Positions 1-10,316 of a stretch of 64,000 nucleotides of DNA are shown here, in pieces; positions within the stretch are counted from its first letter, which is position 1; each line of letters begins with the position of its first letter. Both the position numbers and the translations under genes were made by a program. Source of the DNA: Schistosoma mansoni (lineage: Eukaryota > Platyhelminthes > Trematoda > Strigeidida > Schistosomatidae); contig NC_031502.1 in the NCBI RefSeq assembly GCF_000237925.1, forward strand, positions 21,636,909 through 21,700,908. The letters are read 5' to 3'. The notes under the pieces were generated by a model. It made no database searches. It saw nothing but the letters and a program-made list of their open reading frames with translations, and was not told the DNA's origin.

Positions 1-314
1 ACTCAACCGTCACATCAAAGTAACATTTACAGTTAGGCTATGACAGTATACATGTTCTTCACTTGCTTCAGAATAATAATCAACTATCTTAAAATTATAT
101 GCCTACTATTTCGATTTCTCCACTGTATGTTTGATAGCGTTCCTAATCAACGTACAGTTTTATCTCTTATACATATTCGTTACCATTCATAAGTAGTATC
201 GTTTCTATGGTTCTATTCAGTTGCTATTTACTTTCCTAATACTGGACTCCTGCCCAACCATCCATTGTTATTAGATTAAAATAGTATAGGAGTCTGCATT
301 ATTAAAAAGCCCGA

Positions 315-725
315 ATAAAGTATTTATAGTCGAAATCATGAGTCAATTGTAGCTAGACCACCATGGAAAACCTGGGAGCACTGGACGACCGTTTCGTCCT
401 ATTATGGGACTCCTCAGCAGTGCGCATAAACGATCTCGCACTCGCGAGATTCGAACCCAGGACCTACCAGTCTCAGAGCCAGAGCCCTTAACCGATAGGC
501 CACTGAACCAGCATCCAGCTGTGTTAATGTCTAACTTCAACCAATCCACGAAGTTGAGCAACCGTTCACCGATTGTCTTCAGTGAGTTGCGCACCGCTGA
601 GGAGCCCCATAATAGGACGAAACGGTCTTAAAGCAGTGCTTTCAGGTTTTCCATGGTGGTCTAGCTTCAATTGACTCACGCTTTCAACTATGAAAATACT
701 AAATCTCCACAAAACCCCTTCTGAT
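315..725. repeat. Family B fold-back element, nearly full length
   Basis: A SINE-like element with terminal inverted repeats. The left arm begins with GCTAGACCACCATGGAAAA and runs into a minus-strand hammerhead core. A minus-strand tRNA-like segment follows (B box reading GGTTCGAATC on the minus strand), then a spacer, then the arm again in plus orientation, ending in CCCCTTCTGATT. Other copies lie near 14.7, 20.8, 32.0 and 58.8 kb. The left arm is more diverged than the right at its outer end. Confidence 0.75.
377..425 (-). ncRNA. Hammerhead ribozyme core in family B arm
   Basis: On the minus strand the order is GCACTG, CTGAGGAG, a short stem II (TCC/GGA), CGAAAC, a three-pair stem III (ACG/CGT), GTC, then CAGTGC. 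GCACTG and CAGTGC are exact complements and form stem I. All invariant hammerhead positions (CUGANGA, GAAA, GUC) are present. This matches the minimal stem III style known for schistosome hammerheads, but stem I is unrelated to Sm-alpha. Activity is inferred, not shown. Confidence 0.7.
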
Positions 726-870
726 TCTAGTTTATTCATGGTTCTAAAAATTATTTATAATTTCTTTGTTGTTTTTTTGCGTAATTTCGACATGGATTTC
801 CTTCAATAAAACCGTATGATCAGATCCACTTAATTTCAAATTAGATTATTATAATACACAATCTATACAG

Positions 871-2906
871 ACCACCGTTCCAAGTAGACAATCTACACGT
901 CTTTCCTCACTTATAAAATTATCTGAAAATGAACAAAAAAATCAATTTGAAGAAACAAATAAATTCTTATGTGGTTGGTCTTTTTGTTCAACACCAAATG
1001 TTTTACCATCTTCTATGGATTTACAGAAACTTACAGAATTTGCTGGTGGTTATTGGATGTCTGATGAAGATTTATGTAATGTCATGATGAATTTAGATGA
1101 TTCAGTAAGATTTCTCTTGTTTTTCTCCATTTTCGTTAATATTATCGTTATTGATAAGTATATTGCGTAACAATGCGTTCTGTGATGGTGGAGAAGATTT
1201 GTAGCTCAGGTTGGTGATTTTGATGTAGGTTTGTTCTCTGAGCTGGATGGTTTGATCGTGGAGCTTTCATCATCCTTCTGAACGACATCATCAGCACGAA
1301 CTTCGGGTAGAAGTGAAGTGTTTGAATTATGATTGTGAAATCGGATCTTTAAAAAAATAGAGAATACTTATAGCTTGCTAGTAATTTGTTCAAGACTCTT
1401 TTGAAGCGTTGCTCAGGAATATTGTATTCATCAGGTTATCAATTCTGAAGTTGAACACAAGTACAAAGTAAATAAGGCAAATATGAAATGATTAAGACAA
1501 GTATTACATATATCCAAACACCGCTTCTATAGACGAGCGATATTGTCTGCTGTAAGAGTAGATTGGAAGAAAAATAGAGATAGTCAAATTAAGAGATTTG
1601 ATTAGTAAATGAAGTCATTGAATTTCGATCTATTCTATTCTAGTAAGTTCAGACTACCAGGTTAGCGTCCGAGATGATCGTAACCAAATGGTTGGGGAAA
1701 TTTGTTGATATGACTCATAGTCGGTTTCAATGGCATTAACCCATTTGTTCTTTATCTCTTATTCTACGAATCGTTCTGAAGCCATATTATCTATGCCTAA
1801 TGTGTTTTAATATCAACCATACAGACACTACTTCTATTAATCTTGGTTTTGTCTTGATAATTTTCACCTCAGCAGTGCGCATCCACGATCTCGCACTCGC
1901 GAGATTCGAACCCAGGACCTACCAGTCTCGAGCCAGAGCCCTTAACCGATAGACCACTGAGCTGGGCAGCATCCAACGGTGTTAATGTCATTTTCATCTA
2001 GTCAACTGATACACGCATATGACAGTTTCTATGTTGCTTATCACTGACTTCTAATTGTTTTTAATCGGTCAATTTCCAAACATGTGATTTTCCGTTACTT
2101 ATACCTTTACACTGATGAAATAGAAACTTAATCGATAAGATGTAATAAAAACGAAAGTAATATTATATGATCAATTCGTATGATGATTTCATTACTCAAA
2201 TACAATAACCATCCAACACCCTCTATCTATAACATCATATTACTTACTTACTTAATATTGTTATCCATCGGGGATGAGCATAGACCGCCTACCAGGATTC
2301 CCCATCATTATATGTCTTAGGATATGAGATAGAACGTTATAGTTTCATGATTATCACCTAATAATTGAACTACTGATTTGGAATTCTATTATCTGGTTAA
2401 GAAATAACCCTTCATAAAGGTAACGTATCGTGTGCATAAAATGATTACTCATGATGACAGTTTTTGTAAACGTATTTTGTATAAGTATGATGTAAGTACT
2501 AACAAGGGAGCCTATGAACCTCAGGTAGACATAATGGATAATTGACAGCTATTTCACAAAGATTCATTTCACAGTTTACAACAAATATTCTTTTATATTA
2601 CTGTCTCTCGTTATGATCTGACTTTCTTTTTCCATGGTAATCTTTTTTTTTCTTTCTTAATCTTGCAATTAATTAGCCTATTAAAACAGTTATTATCACA
2701 ACAAAAGAAGAATATCACTCCATGTTATTGTTGAATTCGAAGCCATCTTGTAAAACTTCTCGACTTTCAAAAAATTCAAAAGAATTCAAACAAATCAGTC
2801 CAATTTCACGCGCTTTATCATCATTACTTACAGTATCTACTGATTGGTTCTTACAGACTATTATGAATCGTAAACCTCCAATTTGGCCTATTGATCCACA
2901 ATATAA
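871..2906 (+). CDS. Unrecognised host gene, two internal exons
   Basis: Exon 871-1104 follows an ATACAG acceptor, is open for 78 codons and ends at a GTAAG donor. Exon 2677-2906 follows an AATTAG acceptor, is in phase 0 with the first, encodes about 76 residues (including IITTKEEYH and DWFLQTIMNRKPPIWPIDPQY) and ends at an exact GTAAGT donor. The agreement of splice phases across a 1.57 kb intron, together with host-like codon use, is the main support. The fragment contains GGYWMSDEDLC and is rich in Ser, Lys and Asn. I do not recognise the family, and no signal peptide or membrane segment is visible. The intron holds copies of two repeat families. Upstream exons must lie before the window or be hidden in 1-870. 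A possible terminal exon is at 5015-5130, but its phase does not join directly to exon 2, so at least one exon would be missing between them. Confidence 0.55.
1170..1330 (-). repeat. Penelope-like-style repeat with hammerhead-like core
   Basis: One of three copies (also 20325-20470 and 37432-37610). The minus strand reads CTGATGA, then a hairpin TCGTTC-AGAA-GGATGA, then GAAAGC. This resembles the small hammerheads found at the ends of Penelope-like elements. The flanking word AACAAACCTACATC is shared by copies 1170 and 37432. Family assignment is an inference from the core only. Confidence 0.4.
1868..1995 (-). repeat. Family B fragment (tRNA-like part)
   Basis: Matches only the minus-strand tRNA-like part of family B (CGAGATTCGAACCCAGGACC and the segment containing GACCACTGAGCTGG). 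Both hammerhead-bearing arms are absent. It sits inside the intron of the 871-2906 gene. Confidence 0.7.
2245..2315 (-). mobile_element. Short 3' end of (TAAG)n-tailed RTE-like LINE
   Basis: The plus strand reads TTACTTACTTACTTA followed by a diverged match to the end of the LINE at 35800-37187 (GGGGATGAGCATAGACCGCC). This is a very short 5'-truncated insertion. Confidence 0.5.
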
Positions 2907-2982
2907 GTAAGTTTCAATTCGTTCATTCTATATCATAATACAATGTTATTTGTGGTCATTATCCACTGTTTTGTTACATATC

Positions 2983-3489
2983 TGTTATAACTTGTGGTCG
3001 AGTGGATACCCTGTTAACGTATGATGTGATAAGACCACCAATTAGAGAGCAGCGAATTATCGATCAGACCAGTAATATACAAAAACCGTACGAGCAGTCT
3101 AGAGTATTTGTCGGTCCTGTTTCTGCCTTGCCCAGCCAGTTGAGTCCAGAACAGCCTCTGAGGTATGAATCATTATATTTCAAACATAATGAGTTTATAT
3201 ACCAATCAAACTGACCACATCGTACCATAAAATAGGAAACAACATTTGTACAAGATTTCGCCAAATGTGGCTGTGAATAGGGGGAACAGTAATTAGTCGA
3301 TTGAGTGTAATTCATGAATGGTAAATCACACAATAATAGTCTATAGGTCAAAATAAAGCTTATAATAAGGGGGACACGAATATGAATAGTTTAGTTATTT
3401 AGCGATTATACAATAACAAATATATGCACAGTATTGGTTCATAGATAGATTCCAAAGTTACCATTCATTATCCTTATCGGAGCATAACA
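2983..3489 (+). mobile_element. Solo LTR fossil, family 1
   Basis: A 507-bp segment starting TGTTATAACTTG and ending CATAACA, flanked on both sides by the exact 5-bp duplication ATATC. A second copy in the opposite orientation is at 26025-26543, which confirms the ends. No internal retrotransposon sequence adjoins it, so it is a solo LTR. The 5-bp duplication fits Gypsy or BEL/Pao types. The intact duplication suggests a moderately recent insertion. Confidence 0.8.
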
Positions 3490-3596
3490 ATATCTTATAT
3501 ATACTATATGTAAATTATTGTGGTTATATGTCCCAAGTTGGAATAACTGTTCATGCGAAACGTTTTTGTTGACAAAATATATTAGTAATTATGTCC

Positions 3597-4110
3597 GTTG
3601 CCCTGGTATGGCCGAGAGGGAGGAGAGTTCGCTCTCTCTCTCGAAATGCTCTCATAGGGCCACACGTATATAGTCTCTACCAGAAAAGTCCTGCTCACTA
3701 CCTTCTCACCGCATTACTGTTGTTTACGAAATTGAGAGGATGAAAAGCGAGTGTCCAGGGCTTTAACCGAGTTGGTGAACACGGAAAATTCATCTAGAGG
3801 AGTTGGAAAACGCTGATTCCAAGCAAATGGTGTGCATGGGCTTCAGTATCCTGAGGGAGCAAATGACGTATGAATCAATCGTTGGTCACCGGCTACCATG
3901 GGACTGCATCTCCTTACGATGCTCCACTGCCTTGTGGATCAGATCTTTAGGTCAAAGGCTCAGGGTGTGACCCCCTAAGAAAACCACCTGCTCCAGTTTA
4001 GGCACCTGGGCAGTATCATAGCCCTAACACAAATCAAATGAGATTTGTATGGCGCAATAATATCTGGTGCCCCTTTGTATCAATATTTATGTGTTTAAAT
4101 AAATAAATGT
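3597..4110 (+). repeat. Family C SINE-like element with RTE tail
   Basis: About 515 bp, starting GCCCTGGTATGGCCGAGAGG and ending TTTAAATAAATAAATG. The same unit occurs at 7324, 30225, 62644 and 63478. The final 70 bases (from TGTATGGCGCAATAATATC) match the tail of the RTE-like LINE at 26791-27995. The start GGCCGAGAGGG is weakly like a tRNA A box. No coding potential is conserved. Confidence 0.75.
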
Positions 4111-4505
4111 TCGTTGCATATTTTTTACATAAGTTTAAAACAACTAAACTTTTGTGTAAGGAGGTTATAGAGATTATCAACGTTTCAAAGTTTACATCAT
4201 GGACTGATCTTAGCTAGATAATTATTGGAAAACCAAGCAACGTTGGATAACTTTTATCCTAGTACAGAATTCGTCAACAATGCTTATGACATTATCCCAC
4301 CGGAGATCAAATCCAAGTTTTTTAAAAATCAGTTTGTACAGCGATCTTCACAAACCTTCCATACTAACAATGATTATAAGTGTACGTACACTCATATGTA
4401 GATAAAGCAGAAACGTTTCACTTTCAATGATTACATAACTAAAGTCATTTCATAAAATAAATCACAAAATTGTCAGTGATTGTCATTGTTTTGTATATAT
4501 GTATA

Positions 4506-4921
4506 TGTTATATCTGAAGCGTTTCGAATTCACTAGTTAAAGAACGGAACAAAGACTTGTAACCAGAGACCGATAAGCTAGCTAATATTCTGACGCAACC
4601 CGGACCCATTAACTAGAGTAAGAAGTCCAAGTTGGAAGTGGGGATAATATATTCTGTAGCAGCCAGAAGCACAGCAATCATAAGGGGAAAAAATCAAACG
4701 TATATATACAGCAATGAATTGACCTTGGGTAGCATTACAAAATAACACACTCATAGATACAATGGACCAATAGCGTTTAAGATATTTTACAAGTGGGAAA
4801 TTCGACCCGAAGGTGAAAAGAGCGCTTTTGGCTTGAAAACAAAGAAATTCAAATTTTCAAAATAAAATTACAAGATTAAGCCATTTACGAAGTAAGTTCT
4901 GGGGATTTGACATCCCCAACA
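4506..4921 (+). mobile_element. Solo LTR fossil, family 2
   Basis: A 416-bp segment starting TGTTATATCTGAAGCG and ending CATCCCCAACA. The flanking 5-mers GTATA and GTGTA differ at one base. The second copy at 34003-34419 has the same ends and an exact duplication, which fixes the boundaries. Confidence 0.75.
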
Positions 4922-5014
4922 GTGTAAGTGTCAGTTTTATTTTATTGCAACAATACAGAAGCATACCTTCTTTTCATTTTTACCGTATTCTTTCTTTCTA
5001 TCTACTTTTTACAG

Positions 5015-5130
5015 AATACAATAAATATAACTCTCATGCTCCTAGGGGAAGCAGTCTCACCAGACGGAATTCGCTGTACATGATCAACCCTGTACTACCT
5101 ACTACTACTACTAATAATAATAATACTTAA
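5015..5130 (+). CDS. Possible terminal exon, poly-Asn end
   Basis: A strong pyrimidine tract (TTCTTTCTATCTACTTTTTACAG) precedes an open frame encoding YNKYNSHAPRGSSLTRRNSL and ending in TTTTNNNNT and a stop. It could be the last exon of the 871-2906 gene, but exon phases do not match directly. Confidence 0.3.
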
Positions 5131-5280
5131 AATGATCATTGATCTATGCCTAACTTTTCTCACAATTTTAATTTACCCAAGTGTCGATTTTTTCCGAAAA
5201 CAAAAAAAAAGACTTATTGATTATTGTTCATTTATTTTGTAAATAATTTGTCTAATTTTCATTGAAATCATGAATCGATC

Positions 5281-5400
5281 TAAGTTAGACCCCTATTGAA
5301 ACCTAGAAAGCACTGGGGGGTCATTTCGTCGTAGTATGAGACTCCCCAACAGTGCACATCTATAATTCCACACGCATGATTTGAATCCAATGGTGATGTA
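5281..5400 (-). repeat. Decayed family B arm
   Basis: A diverged match to the left arm of family B, including the hammerhead region (ACCTAGAAAGCACTGGGGGG, then GTCATTTCGTCGTAGTATGA). Confidence 0.5.
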
Positions 5401-6560
5401 ACTTAGATTGGTTTCAATGAAATTCAACAACGTTCACGACCTCATACTGAAAACCGGTCACTTTTGTTTATTCCCCAATACCTGTTTGATCGTATAGTTG
5501 GTTGTTTATGAATTTAATAAATCAATGAATTGTTTTGTTTTATTTTCTTTTGAATAAAGGTTTATGATTTATTTTTAATTTTCGAACTTATGAATAGACT
5601 TGGCTAAGACATTCCGATTGTTCGTAAACTGACAACTGATAAATCTTCTGACTGAACACTTGAATCAATTTTCTAAGCTCTTCTAATAACCTCAGACTAC
5701 ACGGCAACTTGTACAAGAGAGAAAAGGTGCGAAATATGTGTAAAAAAACTATTTAGTCTAGCAATAGTTTTTGGGTTGTTTATGGCATTTCAGACGGCCT
5801 TGGGCTTCTGGAACCCTTCTAAAGATAGTAGCAGGATAGGCAATCAGAAATGTGACACGTGAGTCTTCACTTTCCGGGAGATTTCTATTCAATGTTGATT
5901 TGATAAAATGTTTCCTAGGGAAGTTAAGGCTCCTTTGAATTTTTTTCGAGGAATTTTCTGGGTCTCTCTAGCACAATACACCTTATCCGTAATAGTTTAT
6001 GTCCTGTTGAACTGTGGGCATCTCAGTAGACACTATCGTTGTGTTGACTAAGATAAATTGTGATTTATTACAAATAGGACTCTATAGATTCATTCGTATA
6101 CAATCTAAAATTACAGTCGAAATAAATAGACGGATGGTCTGTGCCAGTTGACCTGAAGGTCGAATCAATTCTTCAATAAAATGATTCTAGCGATGTACCA
6201 GTATAATTAAAAATCCAGAGTAGGCACATTACTGTCTAGTTGTTCAACAGTTTAAATGTTAATTTTCAAGTTTTTCACTTCCTGTCATAAGAGGAAGGAA
6301 ATGCTTATAGAATTACTGAAGTTTAATTTCATATATAATTAGTTGTTTTTTTCTTTTAAATTGGGATATGCGTTACGAGTCTTCTTTCCAAGATACAATG
6401 CTGGCCGGAGTAATAGTAGGTGTAAAGAAATGAGGGAGTGGTCAACCAACAACGTGATATCAATCTATGAAGTCACTGATTTTTTAGATTTGTAAGGATG
6501 ACTCGTTGGTAAACTCTAGGAAGCCTTCAAGAAGCCCAGAAAGAGCCGAAGACATTCCAT
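5400..6560. other. AT-rich stretch without recognised gene
   Basis: No open frame of note, no clear splice-bounded exon and no repeat shared with other parts of the window was recognised here. Confidence 0.4.
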
Positions 6561-6564
6561 CCAA

Positions 6565-6775
6565 TCACTGCTAGGGGAATATTCTAGAATGTCGACGTGT
6601 AGCTTCCCCATTGGGTGGATACGAATGACCCCCTATGTGCCTATTGGTTGTCCGAAATGATGATTTACTCTCAGTCAAAAACTTTAAATACATGGGATTT
6701 CTGTACTATATTTTGACACTGTTTTGGGGAATAAAATTCATACTTACTAGTCTTCTGTCTTTTCTCTTGCGACAT
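6565..6775 (+). mobile_element. Possible LTR-like fragment
   Basis: Contains CTTTAAATACATGGG (TATA-like), a later GGGGAATAAAATTC (polyadenylation-like) and a pyrimidine-rich end ending TTGCGACA. This order is that of an LTR, but no second copy or target duplication was seen. Confidence 0.25.
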
Positions 6776-7323
6776 TGCGGGTTCGAGTAGTCTAGTAGTA
6801 CACGGCATAGTAAGAATCAAAGCTCTAGATATAACAGGACTGACCCTAGTTGGTATGTCCGGATTTTTTGGTTCAAATCCGTAGAATAATTGTAGTGCAC
6901 AATTGAAAAATTAAAGTGATATGGCCCCAAATCAATTACATTTCCGTTTCGATGCTTTGATATTTTTTAAGGTCCTGAATTTAGAGTCATACTATACTTC
7001 CTATTGATTCCTTTTGAGTTTAACATACAGAGAGCTTTATGAAATCTATTTTTGATCAATGTTTAGCCTTGTAGTGTGTTGATATTCATAGCTGGTGTAT
7101 ATAGTTAAATGAAGTAGTAGAATATCATTGATTTTGATTAACAATGTATACATGTTTATCTAAAACAATCTAACATTGTGTTAATTGATAACCTTGTAGA
7201 TTTATGGTAATTAGAGATAATGTTAAATGTAGGCTAATGTATGCATTTATGTAATGATATTAAAAGCTAAAGTGTACTATATTCCTATAATATTAACATA
7301 TATAACGTGATTAAATATTATTA

Positions 7324-7545
7324 ATGCCCCCAAATGCCCTGGTACGGCCTAGAGTGGGGAGAATCCGCTCTCCCTCTCGAAATGCTCTCACATGGCCACG
7401 CGTATATAGCCTCTACCAGAGAAGTCCTACTCACTGCCTTCTCGTGGCGGGGGTGTTGTTTACGAAATTGAGAGGACGAAAAGCGAATGGCCGGCGCTTT
7501 AACCGAGTTGATGGACACAGAAAGTCCATCTAATGGAATGTAATC
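7324..7545 (+). repeat. Family C element, 3' truncated
   Basis: Matches the first about 220 bp of family C (from GCCCCCAAATGCCCTGGTAC) and stops before the shared RTE tail. Loss of the 3' part is unusual for a retroposed SINE and suggests later deletion. Confidence 0.7.
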
Positions 7546-8083
7546 TCTTTATTTAATATATCACTCACATTCAATAGGACAAGATCAACATGTAAACTGA
7601 TAAACTAAAAAATAAATCTATGGCATCATCATCTTTGTACAAGATTGTATATGCTTAAATTTATTAAGTGCTTCAGTTAACCTGTTTGTTTCATTCAGTT
7701 GGCTCCTTTTAAGAATTTGATAAAGCCAGAATTACAATTGAGGTCAAATAATACGAATTCATTATGTTTCGTTGTTCCGTATCAGCTGGTTACAACTATA
7801 TGTATTGAAAGGTAACTTTGGGGTTTGATATAATGGGAAGCAATTGACATTTGTGATGAAAAGAATTAGAGTGACAAAGGTTATCAATAATGATATATAT
7901 ATTCAAGAAAAGGTTAGAGCTCATTTGGAGATGGAATTCAAAAGTATAATGGACTAGTTGATGCATTAGTTAGGTCCGTAAACCGATAAGATAGGTTGTG
8001 ATAGGTCTGTATAAGATTGCTGGAACTAGAAATTAATAGGATGGGTTACGTAATGATTGAATAGGATTTGAGCAAAGATGGTG

Positions 8084-8335
8084 GCTAGCTACAGAATCCG
8101 GGACGCGCGTTTTGTCCCATTTAGGACTCGTCAGCTGGATGTGCCTGCAATAAGACGAAACATGCGTCATGGATTCCACTCAGCTAGCCACTATCCATCT
8201 TTGCTTATAATGCTTGTGACTTAAGGCAATATCGAGTCAATCCGTACAGGGTGCACATATGTCAATAAGTGACTGGTCAATTGCAGTCCTAAATATCAAT
8301 GGGAACATTCATACAAACAATATAAAATGAATTTA
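8084..8335. repeat. Family A hammerhead SINE, fold-back composite
   Basis: Begins with a minus-strand hammerhead half (GGACGCGCGTTTTGTCCC, CTCGTCAGCTGG), then switches to the plus strand from GACGAAACATGCGTC and continues through the plus-strand tail ending AAATGAATTTA. Family A is the Sm-alpha-like repeat. The minus core has CAAAA in place of CGAAA. Confidence 0.7.
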
Positions 8336-9124
8336 GGATTTGAAAAGTTTACATAAGTTAAAGGAGTTAAGTGAATTAAAGTTTATGAGAGAAGAGATGG
8401 TTTTGGTGTAAATGAAATAGAAAATATTTAAGGGAAGACCACAGAACGAAATAAACGATAATGATATTGACAAAAACAATTTACCAAGGTGTTGATAAGT
8501 TTATTATTATCTCATTCTGGATACATAAATCAGGTTTGTGTTTTTTTATTGCTATTGATTCAACGAACCAAGGAGACGTTGCGCTTTTTGTCTGTAAATA
8601 ATTTTGAAGGCTTGTGGAAACCTATTCTTAGTATTCACTTATAAATAGTTTCAACCATAAGGTGAATGAAAAGGAATTTATTTACATTTTTTTAATATTT
8701 TGTACTGGGAAATTGTGTACTTCATTCCAAAAAAAAAGTTTGATGTTAATGAATTGGGAACAATAGACAACAATTCCCCCTGAAAATGGATTTTATTTCA
8801 CTTGGCATTCATTTGAATACATGAAAGTATTGTTACTTGCAGGGAGTTGAGTTTATGCTAGTCAGTATATTAGTCTTTTAGATAACCAAAAAGTCATTTT
8901 GTTAGTCAGCTCAACGTAGGACCAGGTACATATATGCATCGGTCCAAGTTAACACACCTCATTAGCACAACAAAATGAACACCGAATTCATAGAAGCAGT
9001 CGCTTCAATGGTAGTAATATATAAAAGATTATGTATACGGATATAATACAAGGAGAAACAATTAGGTGATAGAAATAAAGGTATAAAGTAGTTTTAACCT
9101 CAAGGTTTAAGGGTAAATAAAGAG

Positions 9125-9300
9125 TGCATACACCTACACCACTGAACAATTCTGAACCATGTCACCCAGAGTCTCCAACCATTGATTGTGATAGTCGCGT
9201 GAACTCCCACCAAGTGGCCTGCATCTACCAACACGGCTGAGACTGGAAGTTAGTGACTTCAAGGACTGATGCTACGTTTTAATTTTGATGCTGCTTACCG
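9125..9300 (-). mobile_element. Fragment of (TGAC)n-tailed LINE
   Basis: A diverged match to the C-terminal coding end of the LINE at 60797-61690 (shared words around GAGTCTCCAACCATTGATTG and AGTTAGTGACTTCAAGGACTG). No open frame. Confidence 0.5.
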
Positions 9301-9309
9301 GTCTTCGAA

Positions 9310-9621
9310 ATCGCACTATGGAAAGTCTACAATCCTGTTGTCGAAGAACTTCTTAGAATGAACAATGGAGTGGAGGAGTGGGATAGAGTCTTTAGCCAAT
9401 TCATTGGAACCGCTCATCCAAGCATATGGAAATTTAGTGATGCGCTGAAAAAGGAACAGATTCTGAATGAATTAAAAATTGAACAGTTTGTTGGAGGAAT
9501 CCAACAACATCACTTAAAAAGAAAGTATACAGAGATAGAAATTTGTATCAGCTTGGTCGTAGTAGATCGACACTGGACTGTCTACGACGAACATCGCACA
9601 TTTGTTAATCTGCAAATCTAA
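9310..9621 (+). pseudogene. MULE-type transposase C-terminal remnant
   Basis: The frame reads ALWKVYNPVVEELLRMNNGV, then EEWDRVFSQFIGTAHPSIWK, then FSDALKKEQILNELKIEQF, and ends in a tract with KRKYTE. The motif NNxVExWxxxF...HPSIWKF...L..EQ is the conserved end of MULE transposases, which are often paired with FLYWCH zinc fingers. The N-terminal zinc finger and catalytic DDE region are missing. The preceding DNA is a LINE fragment, so this is a stranded 3' piece. It still lacks stops over 87 codons, so decay may be recent, or this could be a captured host exon. Confidence 0.6.
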
Positions 9622-10126
9622 TCATGTTACACTGTGTTACGAAAATTTCATAATATACGTAACATTTACATCTCTATTTAAAATGATGTTACCCCGTTTT
9701 GATGTATTGTATTCAATCAGTTAATATATTGCTGAGATTATTTTATTGCATTAAGAAATCACCATATTAATCTAATTCATCGGTGTGTCGTAGTCCGAAT
9801 TCCAAGTGCTTATGTTACTTATCTACCTTACCTGTGACCCTACTTAGTCTGTCAGGAAATATGAAGAATGAATTAAACACATAAGTGGTAGTAACAAATG
9901 ACCAGGAACTAAAAGCATTAGGATCTAGTATCAATATCTAGTTGATTGTTTTTAAAAAAATTACGAATTAGAGTCATGGTATGGTGACAGCTTGCATGTG
10001 ATGCTTTTGTATATATAACTCAGACTATAACCGCTGAATTGCTACCGCCTCTGAAACAAAATCATCTAAAAGGCTATTTTTATAATGTGTTGGGATTTTT
10101 AACTTTAAGCTAACTAATATGAAAAG

Positions 10127-10312
10127 TTGGATGATGGCTAGCAGTGGAATTCAGGACGCGCGTTTCATCCTATTTAGGACTCGTCATCTGAATGTACCTG
10201 TATGCCGGAGCTGATGTTCACTCCGTGACTTGAAACCAGGATGCACATATGCCAAAAAGAGACTTAACAACAATGGGATGATACAAGCAAACAACACCAA
10301 GTGAATTTAATC
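10127..10312. repeat. Family A hammerhead SINE, fold-back composite
   Basis: Starts as a minus-strand copy (hammerhead GGACGCGCGTTTCATCC, then ACTCGTCATCTG, then part of the tRNA-like head), then switches at ACTTGAAACCAGG to the plus-strand tail (ATGCACATATGCC to AAGTGAATTTA). It abuts the 5' end of the CR1-like LINE. Confidence 0.7.
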
Positions 10313-10316
10313 TGAA

